Assembly: GCA_040901795.1 (NCBI GenBank)
Contig: JBBDYH010000130.1
Location: 19,686 to 83,685, forward strand
DNA: 64,000 bases
From: JBBDYH01 sp040901795
GTDB lineage: Bacteria > Planctomycetota > Planctomycetia > Pirellulales > JALHPA01
Reading direction: 5' to 3'
Shown one piece after another: positions 1-7,700 of the stretch (position 1 is its first letter; every line of letters starts with the position of its first letter). The translations under genes and the position numbers were made by a program. The notes under the pieces were generated by a model that had not been told where the DNA came from, made no database searches, and saw nothing but the letters and a program-made list of their open reading frames with translations.

Positions 1-1068
1 ACGGGCGCGGTTCCCAATGCCGCCGGCGCCAGGGCAGTGTTTGGCAGCGCCATACGAGCGCCGCGAACGGTGACGCTCGATGTACCCATTACGCTTGGCC
101 GCCTCGATTTCGACAGCGCCAGCGCATACACGGTCGCCGGCGCCAGCGCGCTTTCGTTCGACGTCACCAACGGCGCCGCGCAGCTCAACGTGACGCGCGG
201 TAACCACACGATCGGCGCCCCGCTCATGCTAGCCGACAACACGGTGATCAGCGTATCGCCCGCCAGCAATTTGTCGCTCCAAGGGGGTGTGAGCGCCGAC
301 GGAGTCAACCTGGCAAAGGCCGGCGCCGGTACGCTTGTGTTGAACCAGATCGAAGCCGCCGGACTATCCATCAACGCCGGCAGCGTGCAGATCGCTTCCG
401 CTGCCGGCGCGCCAGGAACAAGTCCGTCGGTGTTAGGCGCTCTCTCCATCGCCGGCGGCACCGCGCCGACGGGGAGGCTCGATTTGACGGACAACGCGAT
501 GGTCATCGATTACAGCGGCGCCAGTTCCGTCGCCACCGTCCGCCAGCAGATTATCACCGGTCGTGGCGGGCCAGGCCTGGGCGGGAGCTGGAATGGTACT
601 GGCATCACCAGCAGCACTGCCGCGGCCGCCAACGCCACGGCGCCGGACTCGCGCTCGGTCGGCTATGCGGAGAACAGCAGCTTGCCGCTGGGCAGCTATA
701 CTTCGTTCCGCGGTCAACCGGTCGATGACACGTCGCTACTCTTGACCTATGCGCGCACGGGCGACGCAAACCTGGATGGAGTCGTCAACGACGACGACGT
801 GACGATCGTCGGCGCCACCTACGCGCCCGGTGTGCCGCAACCGCACTGGGGCCTCGGGGACTTTGACTACAACGGCTTTGTGGATGACGATGACGTCACG
901 CTGTTGGGAGTGTTTTACGATCCCAGCGCGACCCCGCTGACCGCCGCCGCACAAGGCCAATCGACCGTGGCGCCTGTTCCGGAGCCTTCGACGCTTTTGC
1001 TGCTCACCTGCTGCCTTGCTTTTCTTCTCACCCCGCGGCTGGCACCTCGAAGGTGGTCACCGAAATAG
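1..1068 (+). CDS. PEP-CTERM surface protein with dockerin-like repeats (5' end outside window)
   Basis: The frame is open from base 1, so this is the C-terminal part of a larger protein. The GTG at 37 is probably internal. The first ~230 residues are Gly/Ala/Ser/Thr-rich beta-repeat sequence (AGAGTLVLNQ type) as in autotransporter-like passenger proteins. Two dockerin-like calcium loops follow at about 754-930 (GDANLDGVVNDDDV and GDFDYNGFVDDDDV). The end (about 970-1065) has a PEP-CTERM signal: VPEPSTL, a hydrophobic helix, then an Arg-rich tail. Such proteins are exported and are thought to be processed by an exosortase in the envelope. The cargo function is not recognisable. Confidence 0.85.
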   Translation, partial: TGAVPNAAGARAVFGSAIRAPRTVTLDVPITLGRLDFDSASAYTVAGASALSFDVTNGAAQLNVTRGNHTIGAPLMLADNTVISVSPASNLSLQGGVSADGVNLAKAGAGTLVLNQIEAAGLSINAGSVQIASAAGAPGTSPSVLGALSIAGGTAPTGRLDLTDNAMVIDYSGASSVATVRQQIITGRGGPGLGGSWNGTGITSSTAAAANATAPDSRSVGYAENSSLPLGSYTSFRGQPVDDTSLLLTYARTGDANLDGVVNDDDVTIVGATYAPGVPQPHWGLGDFDYNGFVDDDDVTLLGVFYDPSATPLTAAAQGQSTVAPVPEPSTLLLLTCCLAFLLTPRLAPRRWSPK

Positions 1069-1072
1069 GTGT

Positions 1073-1161
1073 TGGGTGGGACCAGGCCGCCGCGGCCGCG
1101 GGCCCACCACTCGGATCGGTGGGCCGTCGCCCGCCGCGGCGACGGACTCGTCCCACCCTAC
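1073..1161. repeat. GGGTGGGA-type palindromic element, copy 1
   Basis: The element starts TGGGTGGGACCAGG and ends GTCCCACCCTA. Internal GGCCCACC and GGTGGGCC blocks can pair with the ends or with each other. A second copy lies at 15916-16024. Both copies fill the gap between convergent genes, so a bidirectional terminator role is possible (inference). Confidence 0.7.
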
Positions 1162-1172
1162 CGGTCTACACG

Positions 1173-1652
1173 TTACGCCACCGGCTTTCCCAACATCTCC
1201 CGTTTCTGCCGGATGAACTTGAGGTGATGATCCAGATGATCGGCCATGCTGACGACGTAGTCGCCCAGCGCGATCTTGCCGCGCTCGCTGTGGATGCCGC
1301 TCCGCTGAAACGCTTCGTCGGGCAGCCGGCGCAGAATTTCGGCCGTGAGCAGGCGGTTCTTTTCGACCATCTCACAGGCCAGAGACGCCTCGAGCTCTTG
1401 ATAAAACAGCCGATTTGCGAAAGCGGTCTCGTCGTAGCCAATGAGCAGCGGATTCTCCATAGCAATGATCCGCTTCATCCGATCGCCGGCGATCAGCTCG
1501 CTATCCAGCATGTGAAACACAATCTGCTGAATGCTCCACGTGCCGGGCACCGGGTAAGCGGTCAGCTCACTTTTCGTCAGCCCCTCGATGGCCGCCCCTA
1601 ACGCCTTCGCATCCTTGGCATAACGCTCGATGAACGATCGGTCCATGTTCAA
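1173..1652 (-). CDS. DinB/YfiT-like four-helix protein
   Basis: This 159-residue protein has the usual length and helical pattern of the DinB superfamily of putative metal-dependent enzymes, many of which use small thiols. The likely metal ligands are visible: His47 in the FHMLDSE helix and a His pair near residues 139-143 (ADHLDHHLKF). The conserved PGTWS..Q...H segment precedes the first ligand. The gene is convergent with the PEP-CTERM gene and has no operon partner. Thiol substrate and reaction cannot be told from sequence. Met3 is an alternative start. Confidence 0.8.
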   Translation of the reverse strand: MNMDRSFIERYAKDAKALGAAIEGLTKSELTAYPVPGTWSIQQIVFHMLDSELIAGDRMKRIIAMENPLLIGYDETAFANRLFYQELEASLACEMVEKNRLLTAEILRRLPDEAFQRSGIHSERGKIALGDYVVSMADHLDHHLKFIRQKREMLGKPVA

Positions 1653-1794
1653 TCCCTCGAATCCACATGCTGGCAGGAAATCGCGGTGTCACGGCCTAGA
1701 CAGCGGCCGGGGCGAACAGGTTCGCGCACGGAGCCGCTCCTGGCCACGCCACCGATAACATAGGATGGACGCCCGCGGCCGAGTGGGTGGATTA

Positions 1795-1823
1795 CGTTGG
1801 CGTTCAAGCTTCAGCTTGCTGTT
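1795..1823. repeat. TTCAAGCTT(C/T)AGCTTG element
   Basis: GTTCAAGCTTCAGCTTGC belongs to the same family as the units at 41574-41656 and 43701-43760. It is a short self-complementary sequence around AAGCTT. Confidence 0.6.
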
Positions 1824-2385
1824 GCCGCCAAACGATCCGAGGGCAGGTCGGGCCTTTGTGACGGTCATTCTGCCAGACGAATCACTGCGCATCGGGACCG
1901 AATTTCGGCGAAAAATAAATAAATCCCGGATTTTGCGCAGTAATTCGGGCACTGATTGAGGACGCGACTTGGCGTAAGCTCCTGTGGCAAGCGGAGTTGG
2001 AGTCTTACTGCGCGGTCCTGGCGGCGGCACTTGTTGCGCATTTGAATGCGTCTTATTCTGCGCCGCTGGAGCCGGAGGCCGAGTTTCCTCAGTTCGCCGA
2101 GATATTGCACAGAAACGAGGGTTGAGCGGAAATAAGTTCAGTCGCCGGAGATCCACGTTTCGATGCTAACTCTTAGGCATGCCGCTGTTTCGGTCCATGG
2201 GAACGGTTGGGCGCGCCGGAGATTATTTCAATTTTGAGCGCACTTTGAAGTCGACGGATTGGAAGTGGGGGGGAACCGCCGAGGCGCCGTTCGACCGGCG
2301 GCTCACGACAGGCCGAGACGCAGAGCAAAATCCGGGAGGCCCTAAACGCGACAGCGCACGCTGGCTGGTCGCAGAAGCGGATTGT

Positions 2386-2476
2386 CGAATTGTCAAAGAG
2401 CGGAGTGGCGGGGGGCGAGTACCTTAGTGGTCATTTGTATAAACGATAAATGGCACAGTTGTCAAGGGGGGCAGGC
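2386..2476 (-). promoter_or_regulatory. promoter-like direct repeat, copy 1
   Basis: On the minus strand this copy has a perfect -35 box TTGACA (2460-2465) and TATACA as -10 (2436-2441), 18 bases apart. The block CCCCCCTTGACAAC before it and GACCACTA after it are shared with the copy at 2961-3053. No gene follows in the expected place. Confidence 0.5.
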
Positions 2477-2960
2477 GATTCGTGTCGGTTGAAGTTGCGC
2501 GCCAAAGCACGCCAGTTGTTGTCCGCAGATTTCGCCGATGGACGCCAATTGGGGCAGGGACGATTGTGCAATGCGGTTTTGATCCCGTCTTGCGCGCCAT
2601 CTTGCAGTGCGTCGTGGGCGGAGTGCGCGGAAAATCACGCAGAAGGCACACAAATTCGCGCCTGGTTCGGAGTCCAATCGGCGCCAAGTTCTCTCGCGGG
2701 TTAAGCTTGCGAAGCGCAAGGGTGCTGCGGGTGCAGGGGGAATTCAGGGACGAAACGGCGCATGGCGAGCGGGAAAACGTTGCTTGTTTGGATCGGGTAG
2801 GACTTTCGAGCCTCTTGGTCGGAAATGTTTCACGCCAAGCCGCAAAGACGCCAAGAGGATTCAACACGGACACGCTGAATTAGCGCGCCAATCAGCGCCA
2901 ATCGACGCGACAGCGACGTGATCCGCGGCAGGCGAGCGAACGCCGGGAAATGACCCTCTA

Positions 2961-3053
2961 CGAATTGTCAAGGAGCGGAGCGGCCCGGTTGAGCGACATA
3001 GTGGTCATCAGTATATACACTAGAAGTGGCACGGTTGTCAAGGGGGGGAAGGC
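2961..3053 (-). promoter_or_regulatory. promoter-like direct repeat, copy 2
   Basis: This is an imperfect copy of 2386-2476. The minus strand has TTGACA (3036-3041), an 18-base spacer and TATATA (3012-3017), then GACCACTATG. Only a 13-codon frame follows. Both copies also share a second TTGACAATTCG block at their other end. Confidence 0.5.
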
Positions 3054-3098
3054 TCAACAGAAGATAACGAATCGAACGAAGAAGAGGATCCGCGAATC

Positions 3099-3131
3099 GG
3101 CCACAGATATACGCTGATGGACACAGATAAC
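3099..3131. repeat. CACAGAT/ACGCTGAT simple repeat
   Basis: GCCACAGATATACGCTGATG followed by GACACAGATAACGG. A degenerate relative (CCGCAAATGACACGCCGATA, then AACGCAGATTCG) is at 32243-32270. These are intergenic simple-unit repeats of unknown role. Confidence 0.5.
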
Positions 3132-3133
3132 GG

Positions 3134-3991
3134 TCAAACGCGGGCCGAAACAATGCCGGCCGATGAATCGTCCGGGCCATGAGCTGAAGCAAGCCTTGCT
3201 GCGACTATGACCAATGGCTTATGTGCGTGGCATTCGGCTACGTACCAAGTTTGCCCCCAACGTGCCGCGCTAAATGTACCTGTCCCCTTTTTCCGCCCGA
3301 TGACGGATTTGCGTGGCCGGCCGCGCGGGCGGATGGTCAAGTCCAGCTTCAGCCGTTTGGCCAATCGCTTGACCCACGCCTCGTCGCCGTACGGCAGGCC
3401 CGTGGCGCTGGAACGGCGAATAGCGTCGACGATTTCTTTATCCATCGGCAGATGCACCTTCTCCGCCCATTTCCGTTGCCGCACCTTGGCCAGCGGCGAT
3501 AGCTCGTCGTAGGTGATCAGCGGATCGATGAGGTCGTCCGCTTCGCCCAGGCCGTGCATCCGGTAACTGCTCCAGGGGTACTCGTCCGCGCGCTTCACCA
3601 GCGATGCGCGCAACGGGTTGGCCTCGATGTACCGCAATACCGCGAGCAGGTGCTCGTCGGTTTGGATCACGGGACTCTTGAAGCGTCCCTGCCAGACATG
3701 ACCGCCCGAGCGGTAGTGGCGATGGTATCGCTGCGTGTGCGAAACCAGCAGGCTCTGCATGATCCGGCTAATTGTCGAGCCGGTCGGCCGCAGCAGCAGG
3801 TGAAAATGGTTGTTCAAGAGGCAGTAGCCATAAAGCTCAAACGGCTTGCGCTCTTTAAGCTCGGCCAGCGCCGACCGAAAGGCCTGGAAGTCGGCCGGCT
3901 TATGGAAGACGTCCTGCCGGTTGTTGCCACGATTGATCACGTGGTAGACGAGGCCATCGTCAATCGGGCGCAAGGGTCGGGGCATGCCCAC
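3134..3991 (-). CDS. REP-associated tyrosine transposase (RAYT, Y1_Tnp family), copy 1
   Basis: Single-strand HUH-type transposase of the IS200-related domesticated class that acts on REP/palindromic repeats. The start PRPLRPIDDGLVYHVINRGN, the HUH metal motif HFHLLL (about residues 62-67), SHTQRYHRHY, GHVWQGRFKS and YIEANPLRASLV are all typical. The conserved core ends near RPRGRPRK. The remaining ~50 residues (from KGTGTF on) are read through a repeat, AAAAAGGGGACAGGTACATT on the coding strand, so the present stop is probably secondary. The neighbouring tandem TTCTGACCCC array (4030-4190) is a plausible substrate. A second family member lies at 63128-63808. Confidence 0.88.
   Translation of the reverse strand: MGMPRPLRPIDDGLVYHVINRGNNRQDVFHKPADFQAFRSALAELKERKPFELYGYCLLNNHFHLLLRPTGSTISRIMQSLLVSHTQRYHRHYRSGGHVWQGRFKSPVIQTDEHLLAVLRYIEANPLRASLVKRADEYPWSSYRMHGLGEADDLIDPLITYDELSPLAKVRQRKWAEKVHLPMDKEIVDAIRRSSATGLPYGDEAWVKRLAKRLKLDLTIRPRGRPRKSVIGRKKGTGTFSAARWGQTWYVAECHAHKPLVIVAARLASAHGPDDSSAGIVSARV
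3271..3292. repeat. GGGGACAGGTACATT element inside the RAYT 3' end
   Basis: The plus strand reads AAATGTACCTGTCCCCTTTT. It is translated as KGTGTF at the end of the RAYT gene. It is close to the terminal repeats of the second RAYT (63110-63129 and 63843-63859) but in the opposite orientation relative to its gene. Confidence 0.7.
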
Positions 3992-4029
3992 AGGCTACCA
4001 GAACCGCCGTTGCCAGTCAACTAAAATCG

Positions 4030-4190
4030 TTCTGACCCCTTTTCAAGTCATTCTGACCCCTTTTCAAGTCATTCTGACCCCTTTTCTCTTCAGTTCTGAC
4101 CCCTTTTCTCTTTCAGTTCTGACCCGTTTTCTTTTCTTTTTCCTGCTGACCCCTTTTTCCGTGCCGTGTGACCCCTTTTTCCGCCCTTTT
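4030..4190. repeat. tandem TTCTGACCCCTTTT array upstream of the RAYT gene
   Basis: Seven (T/G)CTGACC-type units start at 4030, 4051, 4072, 4094, 4118, 4145 and 4167, about 21-27 bases apart. Each is followed by a T-rich run. The first three units are nearly identical (TTCTGACCCCTTTTCAAGTC) and the later ones decay. The array begins directly upstream of the RAYT start codon. It is too short in period and too degenerate for CRISPR. Confidence 0.85.
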
Positions 4191-4224
4191 TCCATTTCGC
4201 CTCTGTCCGGTTTGACCGCGTGGA

Positions 4225-4692
4225 TTAGCGGCGGCATCGGATTGCAACACGACGAATGTTTTTACCCGGTGCTGAATTATCTAACTCGAGTGTTCCATTT
4301 AACACCTTGGTGCAGGCGCGAACGGTGAGTCCATCGTAAGTCTCGACCAATAATTCTTTGAATCCGTCCCACTTAATTGCGCCCAGTGTGTACTCCTCGG
4401 AACGAACACGAGATGCAAGGCGCTCAAACGTTACATGTTCAATAAAGGCGAACACCAGTCTTGCTTTCCACCTGGGAGTTACTTTCCAACAGAGTGGACC
4501 AAGTAGGGGCTCAAAGTATCCTCGATTCCAGTCGGGCCACCAGACCTCACAACAAAGCGTATTTGTAGATGAGCGGTACTCAATGGAACGATATGGCAAG
4601 ACCGCATCGCGAAGCAAGTCCGAGCATTGCGCGAGTGTATCCACATCGTTAATCACGATTTGGCGACCCGCCCCCGTTTCGGAGTCCATCAT
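4225..4692 (-). CDS. small protein of unknown function in immunity-gene position behind the RHS gene
   Basis: About 155 residues, soluble, Trp-rich (EVWWPDW, PLLGPLCWKVTPRWKAR), with no family I recognise. The start was chosen at ATG 4692 because GAGGTG lies at good ribosome-binding distance; GTG 4701 is the longer option. It follows the RHS gene on the same strand with a gap of about 28 bases, the usual place of the cognate immunity gene of an RHS polymorphic toxin. It is intact although the RHS gene is broken. The immunity role is inferred from position only. Confidence 0.6.
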   Translation of the reverse strand: MMDSETGAGRQIVINDVDTLAQCSDLLRDAVLPYRSIEYRSSTNTLCCEVWWPDWNRGYFEPLLGPLCWKVTPRWKARLVFAFIEHVTFERLASRVRSEEYTLGAIKWDGFKELLVETYDGLTVRACTKVLNGTLELDNSAPGKNIRRVAIRCRR

Positions 4693-4720
4693 GACCGACA
4701 CCTCGATGGGTATGGTGTAA

Positions 4721-7700
4721 TCAACGCCAGGGCCAATGATGCCATCCTAGGGGTGGCGAATCGATATGTGGAGTTCTAGGGCCGCCAGGACGAATGGGGT
4801 GGAAATCGATGCGAATTATTGGTGGACTTCCGGTCGGACGAATCTGGAATATCCCACCGCTTCCAAGCCTTCCGCCGCCCAAGAGCCCTTCGACGAGAAT
4901 CGATTGATTTCCGAAGAAGACAACCTCTGCGACACCAACGGCAGCGGCAGCAGCCGTGAACACGGTAGCTGTGCCGAGCGCGACGTTCACTCCTGTGCGA
5001 TAACCAGGGGCGTCCTTCGTCTGGCCGAATACGCCTTCGTCATAGGCCTCCTGATAGAGTTGATTGGCATAACTATCGTCGTCGCCGCCCCAAATGTCGG
5101 CCCCGATCGCCCCAGCGCCCGTCTGAATGGAATCAAGGCTCTGTCCAATGGAATCCCAAAAACCCTCTGGGATATTGGGCTTCGTGGGAACGGCGAAAAT
5201 AGGAGGCGGGGTCAGGTCAATCCTGACCAACGGAATCCGAACCTGAAATACGGTCACAGCGAACTCAAATACGGGAAACGCCCCGTCAGGATCAGTCCCA
5301 TTCGTCGGCGAATTGCCTACGAACCGATTCAGATTCGCATCGCCGCCGGCGAAGCCGATGGGGTCTTCGCTGAGCCAACGGCCGGTGTCGACCGAGTACC
5401 AGCGGTTGACGTGGTTCTGCAGCCGCGTATCTTCGTCGTAGGGCCGGCCGGAGAGGCCGATCAGGACTTCGATATTGCCGTTGGTCTCGGCGGTCCGCCG
5501 GCCGAAACTGTCGATCGTCAGGTGGTTGACGATGTTCCCCGAAGTGTCCACCACGTCGCGGATCGTGTTCAGGTGATCGCCGAGGAAGACGCGCAGCCCA
5601 TCGCGGACTTCAAAGAGGACCATGTCTTGCACCGGGCCACGCATGAACCACCGCCAGCCGCCGGTGTCGGGCACGCCGTGCAGGATCATCTCCTCGCCGT
5701 CGTGCATGAACTGCTCGGCGAGCTTGACGCCGGGTCCCGCGCCGTCGGCATCGATATCCCGGCGCGTCAAGCGGTTGAACATGTCATAGTAGTACTCCAC
5801 CGTCTTGGTCACCGTGCCGTCGTTGCGCTGGAAAGTGACTTTCTCCAGCCGGTTGCGGTAGTCCCAGGTGTATGTCACGGTCTTGTCGTCGGCCGCTGCG
5901 CCGCTCTTGCGGACCTTGGTCAGCACGTTCCCTTCGTCGTCGTACGTGTAGGTGAACGTGCCGTCGTCGGTGAGACGGTTGTTCGCGCCCACGACAATTG
6001 TGCTGGTGAGACCGTCAAGCGTCTGGCTCGTCCGATTGCCGGCGCCATCATAGGCGTACGCCTCGTCGTTCGTCATGCTCGTGCGGTCGCCGCTGAGCAA
6101 CTGGCCGCTGCGGTCGTAGCCGAACGTGGCAACATCCTCCGCGTCATTGTTCCGAACCGCTGACGAAAAATCGATCGCGGTCATGCGGCCCGCCGCGTCC
6201 CAGCCATAGGTATACCCGGCCAACAGCGTGCTGCGGTCCGCCTTGAAATGTTTCAGCTCCTTGATCCGGCCGGCGCCGTCGTAGTTCCACGTGGTATTCA
6301 CCAGCAGGTTCCAGCCGGTCGTGTAGTTGTAGCGGTCCATCGCGGTCAGTTGGCCGACCGCGTTGTAGCTATAGGTCGCCAGCCGGTTGATATACACGCC
6401 CGCATTGTCCCACTGCTGATGCTGATAGGGGCGGCCGAGATTGTCGAGCCACCAGTAATCGGTCAGCGTATTGAAGTCCGTGTACGGCTCGATGACGTCG
6501 ACGTGCAAGGTGCGCTGATAGCGCCGCGAGTTGGCGTCGTAGTCGTTTTGGAGCTGATATTGGTAGCCGGTGAGGTAATCGAGGCCGTCCCAGCGGATCT
6601 CCTCGACGCGGCCCATCTTGTCATAGAACCAGTCATAGTCGCGGCCTTTGGCGCCGTCATCGTCGGCCGAGGTCATCTGGCCATTGGCATTGTACCCGAA
6701 CGTGAGCGACCGCACCGTGCTGGCGCCGCTCTTCGGTCTGGCGGCCGAGGTTGTCATAGTAATGCTCGATGACTCTGGCATTGCGGTCGGTGGCCTTCTT
6801 GAGCTGATTGTTGGCGTCGTACTCAAAATAGCGGCTCTTAAGCAGCTCGTTCTTTTCCTCCTTCACGCGGTTCAGGTCATCGTAATAAATCCAGGTGTCG
6901 TTGTTGTTGGCATCGATCACCTGGGTGACGTTGCCGGCGGCGTCGTGAACCTGCTTTACGGCTCTTGATCCGACTTCGATCAACCGCGCCGCATCTGCCT
7001 GAGCCCCCTGCTGCGGCGAGACATAGATCGTGGTCGAGTACGGAATCATTTGCTGGACGTGCAGCACTTGCCACCAGCGTCCGGTTTCGTCCTGATAGTC
7101 GCCCGGCGCGACCGTCTGGTCCACGTAGAGCCAAGCGATGTTGTTATTGAACTCGTCATAGATGCGGAACAAGGCGTTATCGATGTTGTCCTCGTGCGGC
7201 GTCCAGGTGGCCATCACGGCCATTGTCGGGTAGTAGCTACGTGAGGGCACGGACAGGCTATACGTCGCATACGTGCTGGAGGTGGCGTTCGCCTTGAGGT
7301 AATCACCGTCGTAAGCGCGGGCATCCGAGACCAACGTCCAATCGCTGTTGTTCGGGTTGTCCACCGGCGTCGGCCGGTAGGGCGTCTCCGCCGGGTTGCG
7401 GAGCGGCTCGTAGACCGTGGTCAGGCGGTCCAAACCATCGTAAAGCGAGAGGGTTTCATGACCCAGCGGATCGACGGTCTTGGTAAGGTTGCCGACCTTG
7501 TTGTAGGCGGTTTTGCTGACCGGTCCGACCTCGACCAGCCGCAGGCCATCAGCGACCAACTTGCCGTCGGCGTCGGCATAGAGCCGGACAGTCATTGAAG
7601 TGGAAGTCGGCTTGTAAAGGCCCAGCCGGCTCCAGTTGATGTTGGTGTCGGTCGTCTCGTCAGCCGGCGCGTACTTCTGGTTGACGAAGAACTTTCCGAC

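Larger units (their letters stand above)
1653..3133. other. 1.5-kb stretch without a convincing gene
   Basis: Open frames here overlap one another on both strands and none has recognisable domains, codon bias or a good start. The segment holds a GTTCAAGCTTCAGCTTG repeat (1795-1823), two imperfect ~90-bp direct repeats (2386-2476 and 2961-3053), a CACGCCAAGCCGCAAAGACG simple repeat (about 2830-2850) and a CCACAGAT..ACGCTGATGGACACAGAT motif (3099-3131). It looks like decayed accessory DNA. Confidence 0.6.

Noticed and set aside
1689..2883. Several 80-155-residue open frames in the 1.5-kb gap
   Set aside because: They overlap each other on both strands, have Arg/Pro/Ser-rich random composition and cross the direct repeats.
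4030..4190. Tandem array as a CRISPR locus
   Set aside because: Units share only ~14 bases, the period is ~21-27 and drifts, spacers are T-rich and near-identical, and no cas gene is near.
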